Of a DNA stretch of 64,000 nt, positions 1-13,083 are shown piece after piece. The first letter of the stretch is position 1. Every line of letters starts with the position of its first letter. Source of the DNA: Biomphalaria glabrata (Eukaryota > Mollusca > Gastropoda > Planorbidae); contig NC_074720.1 of NCBI RefSeq assembly GCF_947242115.1, forward strand, positions 32,464,645 to 32,528,644, read 5' to 3'. A program made the position numbers and the translations under genes. The notes under the pieces were generated by a model. That model was not told where the DNA came from and did no database searches. It saw nothing but the letters and a program-made list of their open reading frames with translations.

Positions 1-408
1 GCGGGGCTCTACGCGAAACGGATTTCGCGGGGCCTAGTCTAGGTAGGGATAAGCATAATTTCAAACTTAAGATTTTTCCTTACAAAATACTTTCATCTTT
101 GCGATTTATTTTTATTAAATAAAAGCTCGCAATGCCATTTTTATGCATTGTCATCCCAAAATGACAGTATATTTTCAAGAGATTTTAATAATTTCAGAAG
201 ATTTTCAATTTTTCGAATATCTAGCCTTTTAAATTTCCTAGTGGCCTTGGTAAATCAGGAGGTCTGGAAACAATGTTTGTACATGTTATTATATAATAAG
301 TTATAAAATGGTTTAAAATAATAATTTACACTTAGAATTAGCGCGGGACCTATGAATGCGGGGGCACACTGCGACCGGATAGGTTGCAGGGGTATATGCC
401 CGGCCCTG
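1..408 (-). mobile_element. hAT-type DNA transposon remnant, inverted, cut by window edge
   Basis: Read on the minus strand, this block begins near 408 with CAGGGCCGGGC, a hAT-like terminal inverted repeat. It runs toward position 1, where the complement of CCCCGCGAAATCCGTTTCGC is found. The same landmarks in the same order occur on the plus strand at 16401-17023 and 59111-59709. The middle is more diverged than in those copies and I see no transposase coding in it. The distal end lies outside the window. It is an old, non-autonomous or internally deleted copy. Confidence 0.6.
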
Positions 409-1204
409 ACCCTTTACAAAACACTTAGATCAATTAGATAATCATTCAATAACATCTGTTAGGCCAGATTCACATTTAACTTTGATACAATTTCATTCAC
501 TAACAGGCATGTTTATTCTTTGATGTTGTCTTTCCATTGCTTTTTCTAAATTTCTCTTCATCTTCTTCCTGGTACTGTTCCCTGAAGGAAGGTCTTTGCA
601 AGCCATGAGGACCATGAGATTTGGCCATATAGTTTAAGATTATGGTTTTGACAGTTGTTAGCAAGCCATCGTCGCATTCAATTGGCTGTATTAATCATGT
701 TTCTAATCTCTTCATTTGTTATACAGTCTTTGTATGTAACACCAATGATTTTCTGTATCCTTCTAACCACCAGTTCATTAAATACAATGCATGTACTAAC
801 AGTGCACTAATAATAGCATTAAAAATCTCCGTATCCTGTGACATCAAGTCGTTAGTAGAACACTAACTGTATCGCTAACACTTTCGACACGAGCAAGTCT
901 CTATGTATCTTTTTTAAATTGTCGATAGTTTTTAGTTCATAGTTTCTGACATTCTTTCTAAAATATTGAAACCTGCCTTTTTAACTGCATGAGCTGACCT
1001 TTACGTTAGGCCAATTTTGAGTTTGTGTTTCCATTCTGTCTTTGTAACCTTATTCGTGTTTTTACACTATTTATCTTTGCAACCTTGTTTTGTTCTGCAT
1101 TCACTCGTAGGTATACTAATTAACTACTGCAATATGTCGTGGAACACCTAGTCAGGCCTTGCGGAGCACTAGTGTTCGTCGGAACAGTTTGGGAAACACT
1201 GTCA
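409..1204. mobile_element. Diverged copy of the 18.8-20.0 kb spacer with a hAT-like terminus
   Basis: This stretch matches, with many changes, 18785-18900 and 19660-20010 and their unit-3 partners. It is therefore the tail of the preceding array unit. At 1185-1201 the sequence CAGTTTGGGAAACACTG is the complement of the common hAT terminus CAGTGTTTCCCAAACTG. Just inside it is the subterminal motif GTGGAACACCTAGTCAGGCC. No open frame here looks like a gene. Confidence 0.5.
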
Positions 1205-1435
1205 TTGACAATATATAAATCAATTTAAAAAAAAACAACAACATTTGGTCAATTAATTACTTGTCGTTTACTATGTTGTCTGATACCAACAAGGAAAATT
1301 ATTTATTCAGTATTCACAGATATGGTTAAATATATTGGGTTTCGGCCCCTTAAATAATTGTACACGTTATTTCACCCTCAGACATTATCGGATCATGTTG
1401 AAACTCTAAACATTTATTTATTGTACCTAACAAAA

Positions 1436-1678
1436 CAGTGATGCACGTTAAACCAGGGGTCTCGGGTTCAAATCCAAGTGAAGAGTTGGATTTTTAATAT
1501 TTCGTTGCCTCTGAGTCCACCAAGCTCTAATGGGTACCTGACATTATTTGGGGAAAGTGAAGGCGGTTGGTCGTTGTTCTTGCTACTTATCACCATCATT
1601 TACCGTAGGCCAGAGAAACAAATGACCTTTACATCATCTGCCCTATAGACCACAAGGTCTAAAATGGGAACTCAAATT
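1436..1678 (+). mobile_element. tRNA-derived SINE with 12 bp target-site duplication
   Basis: A pol III B-box-like GGTTCAAATCC lies at 1465-1475. It is followed by a body (CTCTGAGTCCACC, GGGTACCTGACATT, GGCGGTTGGTCGTTG) shared with the SINEs at 18050-18180 and 33640-33840. The element is flanked by perfect copies of TACCTAACAAAA at 1424-1435 and 1679-1690. The sister positions in units 2 and 4 (about 20216-20230 and 62958-62972) carry the uninterrupted host sequence. This is therefore an insertion after unit duplication. Confidence 0.85.
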
Positions 1679-1690
1679 TACCTAACAAAA

Positions 1691-3638
1691 TATGAATCAA
1701 TTTTAAACATTTAAACAGTTAGATGAATTATTATTTGTAATTCATTATTTTGTCTTATACCGAAAAAGCGAAATAACTTCGACATTCTTGTGAAATACAA
1801 CTGTAAGTACAGAGTTCTTCTCCTTAAATAACTCTATTTTTTTACTTTATCTTTCAACGTCGACTTATATAGTTTGTCATATCAATCTCTTGATGCTCTG
1901 GACAATACTATCATTTATTGGGCTGATGTCCAGCAAAAGAATCCAAGTTACAGTTCGAAGTGAACACTAGTAATAGACATTCAAAGCACACAGCCCACAT
2001 ATCTTATCTTATTTTTGTTTAGGCTGTGTAGGATTGTTGACCTAAGAAGTGGCCGAGCCTAGTAAAGAATTTAATGAAGTTATTGTTCTATGGCACTGGA
2101 CACCATTAATGTCAACGCCAGGTCTCTAACACGTGGATGTTTTTGTTGGTGTAGTTCATTGTCTGTTGCAGTCACGGAGCGTCATAAAGAACCTAAAGAA
2201 AACAAGTGTGTGTGTGTGTGTGTGTGCTTTTGTATAAGGGTGAGGGTTGAGAGTTAAGACTAGGAAAGACTGAACAGTTTCTATTGTCATAACATTTTAA
2301 AAAATACATTTGATTTGAAACTAATAAATTACTAATTAAATGTTTTGGTACTTCCAATTTTTTTTACAAGATTTGAATCTTTTTTTTCTGCTTTAATGTT
2401 AAATTTAAAAATAAAAGATTAATGTATTAAGATTTGTGTGAGTGTGGAAGGGGATTAATGTGAACATATTCTACTACACCAAAGTATTTTTGTATTTAAA
2501 TACTTACAAACTATGCATTAAAAAATTAGTTAGACGACTGATTGAATAACCGTACCCAAATATTCCTCCAAAACTATAAAATTTATAATATAATATTATT
2601 TCCTTTACAATAGAGAATTATTATTATTGATATTAACCAAGGTAGATGATTGACAGCTTATCTTTTTCTATGACATATGGCTATCTACAATGTCATGTAA
2701 CCAGTACAACATCCATGTATCTTTTCATTTCACCAACTACTGTCTGCTACCCAATAACAATACTAGAATGGAGAGTATAAATATATAACATGTAGTTTAA
2801 ACTGGAGTACAAGTTTTACTTTTTAAAATATGTGAGCTGGGGGTAAGGGGTTGACAGTCAAATCACTTTTTAATTTGTTCTATTTTTTCTTTAGGTAATA
2901 ATTGACATTAATTTTTATCTAATGAATTTTTTAAGTGATTAATAAATCAAAGTTCTACTAGCGATCAAACAAAGCTATGTTAAGCTTAAAATAAACATTT
3001 TCTATTTCAGTGCACCACGCCTACATTTTACTACTGATACAACTTCACAATGAACAACCATCTATCAGAATTTCATTATTTTAAAAATCATTACACGTTA
3101 TTAAAGCCTGATATTGACAATTTTATTTTGTTTTTTCATTTGATCTTTACTGATTTAACATTTAATGCAGTATTAATAATAACTGTAAAAGAGAATGTTA
3201 TTATATATATGAAAAGTATGTGTCTTTACTATATGGATAAAATCAGGCTCACTTTTTAAACTTTAGGGAAGTTTATCGTATTGTTGATTCACTCTAAAGA
3301 AAGACAATGATTTGTCTTAAATGTTTTTTTTAGTTGTTAGACAATAAGCTTTTATTTAGGAGCAAAGAATTATTTGTTGTAAGCGTGTCTAGAAATGCAT
3401 TGTCAATAAATCCAATGACTTAATACAGAGTGACGTACATTTGTGTTGTACTTAGAAGTATCATCAAATATTATTGTTAAATGTTTTTTCTAAAATTTAT
3501 TTTGTTATTAATAGATGTTAGCACAGTTTTTTTCCATTGAACATTCAAACTAAAAAAAATTATTAAAAAAAAAACAATAACAACAATAACAAAATGAAAC
3601 AAAACAAAGATTTTTTTAAAGATTTAAAAGACAAAAAC
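1691..3638. other. Spacer downstream of K1, no gene seen
   Basis: This is AT-rich non-coding sequence between the unit start and the K1 poly(A) signal. It includes a (TG)n run at 2206-2226. It matches 20250-22188 and 42590-44338 along most of its length, so it belongs to the repeated kinase unit. Two short open frames here show no frame conservation with the sister units. Confidence 0.6.
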
Positions 3639-3644
3639 TTTATT
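3639..3644 (-). terminator. Polyadenylation signal of K1
   Basis: AATAAA on the minus strand, about 140 bp after the K1 stop codon. The same hexamer is at the equivalent place in K3 (22189-22194) and K6 (44339-44344), embedded in conserved TTATTCTAATAAA. Confidence 0.6.
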
Positions 3645-3784
3645 AGAATAATTGATGATCTGTGGCACAGAGATTATATTAAATACAAATTACAATTAAG
3701 TTTCGAGTCCTGGTTATGACGTCACATTTGGCTTGAAGCAAAGAGAACAGTCTTTTGTTTGGGAAAAGGAACTGACCTTGACAT

Positions 3785-6010
<2,226 letters not shown>

Positions 6011-6179
6011 TGTAGAATAGATCAGAATTGAGCTATCAGACAATAAATGCTGATTAGATCCCAACAGTACGAAAATAAATCCAAGAAATAGAACACAAAC
6101 AATGTAGAACCACAACACTTAAAGTTCGCAAAGAGAGATCACTATTTTGATTAAGAGAATGCACTGTAACTTGTACTGT

Positions 6180-6262
6180 GAAAGTTGATATAGTCAGCCG
6201 ATGGCTGTAAGCCCCTCCTACATACCTGTAAGTGTTTTAGTAAAATGTTTTGTGATTGGTCG
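6180..6262 (-). promoter_or_regulatory. Putative K1 core promoter
   Basis: Read toward K1, a CCAAT box (complement of 6255-6259, in GACCAATCAC) is followed by GGAGGGGCTTACAG (about 6207-6220) and a TATA-like GACTATATC (6187-6195). The start codon is about 180 bp further on. The same order is found at K3 and K4 and, without the CCAAT, at K6. The assignment rests on position and conservation. Confidence 0.5.
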
Positions 6263-6289
6263 AATTTCTGAAAGCTACAGGTGAGCCAC

Positions 6290-6625
6290 TCCTTCCTAAT
6301 TGTCTTTGAAGTTTTTGACCTGTGTGACACTCGCAGATGCCATTGTTCGGGGGTACATACGTCAGCAGACGTCCAAGGTTTGGGCAGCTGTAAGAATTAG
6401 TTGCTACGCAAGGATGACCATAATGGCGATTGAAGTGCTGAGTGTCTCTGATAAGAATGTCAACAATCTTTTGTTTTCTCTGTTAGGCAACCACCGCCGT
6501 GGACAACGTCACGGTCAGCCGAAGAAAGAGCAGGGGATTGTGGGAAACAAAGCTGAACGGATTAGATGTTTGTGTTGGCATTATGAGAGTGTGTCAATAG
6601 TGTATTACTGCCCTCCCCTCTCTAT
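6290..6625 (+). other. Conserved block upstream of type I kinases (regulatory or small divergent ORF)
   Basis: This GC-richer block lies head-to-head with K1 and is retained at all four type I loci (also 25075-25412, 47251-47520 and, inverted, 29890-30085). The plus strand holds an open frame containing IRQQTSKVWAAVR, with in-frame ATGs (for example 6412). Indels between the three minus-gene copies around 6480-6500 are multiples of three, while the K4 copy loses the frame. TACGTCA (6358-6364) is a CRE-like half site kept in all four. It could be an enhancer-like upstream element or a short divergent transcript. Confidence 0.4.
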
Positions 6626-8388
6626 TTAAAATAACTATTTCAAAGAATAGATAAATGGAAATAGATAATTACAATGGAGATTTCACGCTTTATTCCAATA
6701 TTTTAATAGATATATAATTTATAAAATTTGCTATTCGCTATTGAGGTAGCATTTGTCCCAAAATGCGTATTTTGTTAGTTTTTGTTCACTCACAACTTGT
6801 TATATTTTGTTAGTTTTTGTTCACTCACAACTTGTTATATTTTGTAATTATGGACACTGATAAATTCATGAAATATTTACAAATAATATATTCAGATTTT
6901 CTAGGGAAATCCCAAAGTTATAAAATTTGAAAAATTGTAAGTCATATAATTGATATTCTTAAGAAAAAAAACAACAACACATTATTTCTATAGAAATGAT
7001 GTGTAAATGTATAACGATACAGAAGTATTTGATTTATTTAAATATACAGGAGTCTAATTGTGATATAATTTTGAAATAATACACATTATTTTAAACCAGA
7101 TATACTTTAAAGTTTAATATAACCATGAAATGTTTCTATCGCAGTCACCCACTTGCCTTTTAGAGCTTTATTCTAAGTAAAAACCCTGCCAGCCGCCATT
7201 GTCAGTCGAAGTCTAGGAGTTAGTCAAAGTCAAGGAGGCATGGACTTGTAAAACAAACAAAATTGATAATCAAGCGCAAACTGCATTTGTTGGTAATTAT
7301 TTTTAAGAGATGAAGAATTGCAATTTTAAGTGTTTAATCTCAACACCTGATTAGAAGTGACCGAGCTGATAGTGCTTAGAGCTAAAAGACTAAAAACTGA
7401 AACTTGTTTAGCTGCACTGAAAAATGTGATTGTTAAAACCGGGTTTCTATTACCTAGCTCCATCTCTTTGATAAAGCAAATTATTATTTGTATATGTTAG
7501 TAGAGCATTTAAAGGATACGCAAACCGTTTTGTGAATGTTAAGCAGGGATGACGATTAGATGTGCATAGAAGTGCAAACTGATTTTTTTCCCAATGATTT
7601 CTACTTATACTTATAAATTGTATTGCTTTCTTTTTTTTTTCCATTTTGAAGCCGATAAATTAATTTTTCTAATAGCAATCTACAAATTATTTTTTTAAAT
7701 GATTGGAAGCGCAATGCTCGGTGCATCACTGAACAAGAGCTGACACCAAGCTGAAAATATTGCTATGTGTAAACATTTTTTTAACAAAGCTTAGATTAAC
7801 TAAATTCTTATGTCTGTCTGTCACTCTGTCAAGATTCTTAACAAAAATAAATGACATGTTTTTATAACTTGTACACAATTTTCAATTGTTAATGACAACA
7901 CATAAGTCAATCAGAAAATTAACTAATTAGTTAATTAGTGAGTGGCAATGAATCGTTTAATATAGAAAAGGGGAATGAGTCTTTCAGTATTGAGAGCAAC
8001 AGCAGAATTTTAACGGCATTTTTCCTTAAATACACTTTTTATGCATATTTTAAAAATAGTTTTCTTTTTTTAAACATATTGACAGTTACAAAAGTAGTTT
8101 CAGTACTGCTGTTAAAATTTGAAAAAGTTGCACGATCGTTTTATTACCTGCGAAATATTAAACCGTACTTTCAGCTTCAGTGCAATAGCAGACTTATCAT
8201 ATTCGAAACAACGCATACTCTTAATTGGATTCTTGCTTTTTTACAAAGCGCAATGTTTAAATAACGAATTCACACTTTTGTTGTGAAGTAATCGCCTTTT
8301 GTGTAAAACAAAGGTGAAATAATCAATGTTTCCGAAAGGTGCCTAAGGATCCTAACCCAACCCTCCCCCAAAAAAACCCAGTCTGCAC
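6626..8388. other. Spacer upstream of K1, no gene seen
   Basis: AT-rich sequence shared almost base for base with 47521-49345 and in part with 25413-27490. An exact short tandem duplication lies at about 6771-6845 (a unit containing TTTTGTTCACTCACAACTTG), also present in unit 3. Nothing here resembles a conserved protein or RNA gene. Confidence 0.6.
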
Positions 8389-8452
8389 CAGGATATGACC
8401 CGTGACCCCCGGTTCCGAATCCAGCGCTTTACCACTCAGCTATCGCGCAACC
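8389..8452 (-). mobile_element. tRNA-like SINE head, remnant
   Basis: On the minus strand this reads like a tRNA 5' half with an A-box-like GATAGCTGAGTGGTAAAGCG and a B-box-like GGTTCCGAATCC spacing typical of SINE heads. Copies sit at the same place in the other units (49352-49415 and, decayed, 27500-27555). It lacks the acceptor arm of a real tRNA gene. Confidence 0.5.
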
Positions 8453-8889
8453 ACAATAACAATGATAATAATAATAATATTTCAATAAAAAAAATGACCG
8501 ACAGTAAATTCTATATTCCAAACCGAACAAGAAAGTTGTGAGCATGTTTAACGTAGACAAGTTTGATTTTATTTCTGGTAACAGTACTGTGAATATTGTA
8601 TTGAGTTTTCTTAAATGTATAAGGATAATTATACTAATTATTTTGTGTTTCCTTATGTGTGTCAGTTGATTTAATGATGTTATTATTGAAAAGAACATTG
8701 TAATCAATCTACTTATTCCATTTTCCGTTTGAAGTTTGAATTAATTTTATATGTATAATTGCAAACTGTTATAATAATAATATTTTATAATAATTGCTTT
8801 CCCTTACTAGTTAATAGTAAGGAAATCATTGTTAAGAGTTAATTGTTTAAATTTCGAAGCACTTAGGAAGACGAGCTATTTTACTAAGG

Positions 8890-9130
8890 TACTTATATGT
8901 TTATGACGCATGTCGGTGAAAGCCAGAGGCATCTGGAAGTCAACAGTTTAAAGATTATCATCTCTAACGCTGGAGATTGGATAGGTCACACCCTTTGCAA
9001 GCCTGCATCCAACATAACAAGACAAGCCCTAACCTGGAGCCCCTAAGGAAAGTGGGAGAAATGACGGCCTAGAATACATGGCGCCGCGATTTGGAAGCAG
9101 ATGCCAAGCAGATGGGCAAGACGTGTTAAC
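8890..9130 (+). mobile_element. LINE 3' coding remnant
   Basis: In broken frames the plus strand encodes peptides such as IGHTL.KPASNITRQALTW, WRRDLEADAKQMGKT-like pieces and a thioredoxin-like spacing of W/R residues. These match the C-terminal end of a widespread non-LTR retrotransposon polyprotein, by recall. Several frame breaks are visible. The partner in unit 3 is 49870-50090. No RT domain remains here. Confidence 0.55.
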
Positions 9131-9216
9131 AAAATTAGTTGAATTACAATACAATGTTTATATTATGTCGCTACACTGTCAGGTATCTTAGCCGATTCGG
9201 TGAAGTGGAAGGGGGT

Positions 9217-10165
9217 GATTAGTTTCAGCTGCCCTCCCCACTCTAGCCCTCTAAATGGGAGGGAGGGTCCACTTTTTATGGAGAAATCATAATTTTTTAA
9301 CTAAATTAGTTGGATATCTATATAATATAAGCTACATATAGATGTTTTAACCCATTTGTATATTATGTTGCACACACACTCTGATCTCAAATTTTATCAT
9401 TAGTAAATATAAAATGAGAAAACGGTTGTACCAGGTGGGAGGAGCGATACATGCAATTGCCTTCCGCCCATTGGACAAACCAATACTTTTTTCTTTTTGT
9501 ATTTTAGTTCAGAAATTTTAAATTTATTTAAAAAAAAATTCACTTGTATAATTTATATATGCTATAAATTAAAATCTTTTAGCCAGTCGCCCAACCCCCT
9601 ATTCTTTAATGCCAAATGCGATTATTAGCAGAAATTAAAGGATTAAACGTTTTTACGGTACCGCCCTCTCCCCTTTCCAGATGAAAAGATGACGTTTTAA
9701 AACAAACAATTCAAATGTGGCGACAGAGTTTATGTAATTGCATACGAATTTATCTTAGTTATTTTAAGAAAGACTTTGTTTTGGAAAATTTAGAATTCAT
9801 ACGAAATCTTTAATTATAAGAGTAACAATGATGATTTCTGAACCCAAATACTATTTCCTAGTCATCTTTTTCCAACCTTTGCTCATACTGATAATTTTCT
9901 GTTGTAAAAAAAATATTTTGCACAATAACTCACAATTGATACTTAAATCCTAAAAATGCAAAAGAATTAGAGTAGAATCGAATTGGTCCACTTCATTTCT
10001 CCACCAAATTCCGAATTTTTTTGTTTAGAACTTTGAATTTAGTTCTGTTACAAAACAAAGTTACAAACATGCCTATTGAACAAAATGTATCATTTACAAA
10101 TGAACATTTGTTTTTAATATTATTTTTCGAATTTTTTTTTTTCGGCGGTCCACAAAGTCTTAATC
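9217..10165. other. About 950 bp present in unit 1 but absent from unit 3
   Basis: Flanks match unit 3 directly: GGAAGGGGGTGATT before and ATATGTTGGGTATC after are nearly adjacent at 50160-50190. The segment is AT-rich with a few short C-rich runs and contains no long open frame. I see neither terminal repeats nor a target duplication, so a deletion in unit 3 is as likely as an insertion here. Confidence 0.6.
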
Positions 10166-10430
10166 TAAATATGTTGGGTATCTTATCTTTTCAAGAACAA
10201 ATCGGTTGTATTTGCAATGTGGTAAGGGCCTGTAAATTCATATTAAAATATTTTTCAAGTAAAACTTTTTTAATAGGATGAATAATGAGCTGTAATGAGA
10301 AAGCATTTCTACAGTGAAGAATGCAAGAAAACGATACAATGCTCCCCCAGCCCTCCTAGCTTTCAAGAGAAAGGCCTCAAAATGTATGGGGGTTTTTTCT
10401 CCGAAGGCTGAGAAACAATTCTTTTTTAAC

Positions 10431-10436
<6 letters not shown>

Positions 10437-10473
<37 letters not shown>
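10437..10473. repeat. (TA)n microsatellite, empty Helitron site
   Basis: A pure AT-dinucleotide run followed by TTGTTCAAAATTCTTGA. In unit 3 the equivalent run is split by the 2.6 kb Helitron-like element at 50492-53110, so this is the unoccupied version of that site. Confidence 0.85.
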
Positions 10474-10476
<3 letters not shown>

Positions 10477-10724
10477 CAAAATTCTTGACTCTTAAAATTT
10501 ATCTTTGAAATTCCACAATCAAAGAATTTAAATAAGTCGTGTATATTTCAGTATAGGAAAATGATAAAACCAGTTTTCACTGGCTTGCCTAAAGAAAAAA
10601 TATAGAGTTGAAGCTAGGTGCTGAAACAAATGTGATACATACATATATTAAACATAAATTATCAGTAGCGCCAGGGATCAAGTTTTTAAGAGTGAAAGTA
10701 GTGAATAATACGAAAATAAGGGAC

Positions 10725-10822
10725 TGCGCCGACAGAGGCTTGAACCAGTGATCCAGGAAACGGCTACACCAACTAGCGATAACGCACTAAGCGACCTTAA
10801 CCTCTAGACCATCCGAATGTCC
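10725..10822 (-). mobile_element. tRNA-like SINE remnant
   Basis: The minus strand shows a tRNA-like head: TCTAGAGGTTAAGGTCGCTT with an A-box-like element, then a B-box-like GGTTCAAGCC. The order and spacing resemble a pol III promoter. The copy at 53372-53468 is the unit-3 partner. No anticodon-stem folding was tested. Confidence 0.4.
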
Positions 10823-12985
10823 AAATTTTATTCTTCTAGTTTAGAGTCACTTCGCCCGTATGCAAATTACCACCCTCAGTTGTCAAAGGTCACATGCACG
10901 AGCTAGCCCCTCCCCCCACCTCCCAACATCCGTTCACCCACAAGTTGTGGAAAACAAAAATTCTATCTTCCACTCTTCATTAGAAATATTAACAACAAAG
11001 TCACAGTCTGTATCATTCAACGAATATAAAAATGTCTTCATTAAAATCCCATATTAATCTCGACTCCTTGCCCCTGCTAAGCCAGCGGATACTGCTGTGG
11101 TACCAAACAAAGGAATGTTTTGTTTCTCAATCTTTAAGTACTTCTCGGAACCCGCCAGTGTTTAAGGCACTAAGCTACCATTAGTTTGATCACTGTGATA
11201 ATTGAGTCAATGCTATGTTTGATATTAAAAGCAGCTTTTACATGCAAATGTAAGAGTTTATGATTGGGATATTGCTATTTAATTTTATTAACAACTTAAT
11301 GTTATTCTCAGTCAAAACACGGTTTCATCAGTTGTTAAGCTTGCCATCTTGTTGCATATCAACCCAGGACTTTCAACACAGATCTTCATAGCATTGAATA
11401 AATGCTAGCCTGAATTTGCACCTTTGACTAAATGTCATGACATATTGCCTACTACATCTTTGTGTTCTTCATTTGTCTTAGAATGGCATGTATAGACAAC
11501 GTTTTTAATCTCCTCAACATAAGAATGAGAAGTTTTAATAATTTATATAGATATTTTAAATTACCTCTTTTTACTATATATGAATTTTAATATGTATACT
11601 CTGTGGGCACACATAAATTCTGCAGCTATTCGAGGGCCGCATAAACGCTACGGTGAGCCTAATGTGGCCTGCTGTTCATATATTGCCCACCTCTGCTTTA
11701 GTGTAATCTTATGAGCTTTGATGTTAAATATGTGAATTTAAAGACATTTACAAGTTAAATAACAAACATTGTAACTTATATTAACTTCAAACACACCGAT
11801 GTGTACAATCAAAAGAGGACAGATATGCATTGGTATTGTCTTTGAGTGGAAATGAGAGAAAATTAAATTGTAGACCATATATTTTTCAGAATGTTTGTTA
11901 AAAACATTTTGAATGTAGAGTTTAATCATTCATTTTTTATTCACAATTTTTGTGTCCTAAATGCACAACATCTATTAGAACAACAACAACTAACCAATGA
12001 CAACATGAAAACTTACTAAGGCAAAATGAAATAAAGAAAAGATATAAGTTTCTTTTATATTTAATTCATTTATTTAACATGTAGAAGCTATCTCACAGAC
12101 ACATTATTAATGTAAAGATATAGTATAACAGTTTTAACACATGTAAAAAATGTAACATGAAATTATTGCATCCATTTTACAACTACAGAATCACACAGAG
12201 ACAAAACAAAAGAGATGACACATGTAAAACAAACAGACAAAAAGATTTTGTGATGTATTTTGTTCCCCAAAATATAAGATACTGTTGTTGTTGTTTTATA
12301 AATGTATTACTTTTATCTATGAAATAAGAGAAAGATAATTGTATAGCCTAACATCTTAATCCTGTTAAGTTGGTGTATTATGTGATGCATTTTGTTCCCC
12401 CCAAAAATAGACACATTGCTTAGTAAAGAAATTAGTCGCAAAATACGAGTTAAATAAAGATTAAACTTAAAAATTTAAACTCTGTTCAGTAAGAGGATTC
12501 AAGTTTTTATGACTTTGACTCATCAAAGACAAATGACTCAAAAGTGTATAATTAGTTTCATTATTTCCCGTGATTCTTATTAGTTTTAACCATAAGTTTA
12601 ACTAGTCTTTAAGTAAAAAAAAATGTTTCATTTAGAATTTAAAATACAATTTTAAAAAGACATATTAAACTAATGTTGATGTTCCTCATTTAAAACAATT
12701 TAAGGTCTTATATATTCGTAAGAGTGATTGTGTGTGTGTGTAAAAAATTTGTATGAATGCAAAGATTTAAATATTGTTGCATGTATACAAGTATATCTGA
12801 GCCACGCAGTGTATCAACCACTGAGATTTGCTGCACATGTGGAAGACTATGTGTGACAATGTATATGTGCCAATGTATTGTCGTAAAGTATATGTGTCTA
12901 TGTTTTTAGCCTGTGTGAAAGCGTGACATATTTCTGAATTTCTATCTAACTATAAATGGTTTCTTTTGGTACAGAAAATTACATA
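10823..12985. other. Spacer downstream of K2 with a hAT-like end
   Basis: AT-rich spacer, near-identical to 53469-55650. Around 11593-11695 it holds GGGCCGCATAAACGCTACGG, ending in TTGCCCACCTCTG. The complement CAGAGGTGGGCAA is a common hAT terminus, so this is probably one end of an old hAT MITE. Weak TG-rich stretches lie near 12730. No gene was recognised. Confidence 0.5.
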
Positions 12986-12991
12986 TTTATT
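12986..12991 (-). terminator. Polyadenylation signal of K2
   Basis: AATAAA on the minus strand, about 95 bp past the K2 stop. In K7 the equivalent site (about 55645) has become A-rich without AATAAA, and I do not see it at K5. Confidence 0.5.
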
Positions 12992-13083
12992 GTGTACAAG
13001 ATGTAGGAAAAACTATCATCACAAAATCTTTTGAACTCTTTTTGAGACTTTAAAAAGAAAAACATATAACTTTCTCTTGACAA

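Noticed and set aside
642-866. 74-codon plus frame near the left end (and similar short frames in spacers, such as 7938-8264, 10021-10281 and 47774-48034)
   Set aside because: Frames are not preserved between array units, codon use is AT-driven, and no domain is recognisable.
2206-2226. TG and TA dinucleotide runs, and direct repeats, considered as CRISPR-like arrays
   Set aside because: No regular repeat-spacer alternation; the sequence is eukaryotic with introns and SINEs.
6011-6118. Hydrophobic N-terminal extension upstream of the type I start, resembling a signal anchor
   Set aside because: No ATG in frame. One-base differences between K1 and K3/K6 change the frame, so the peptide is not conserved. 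It is better read as 5'UTR.
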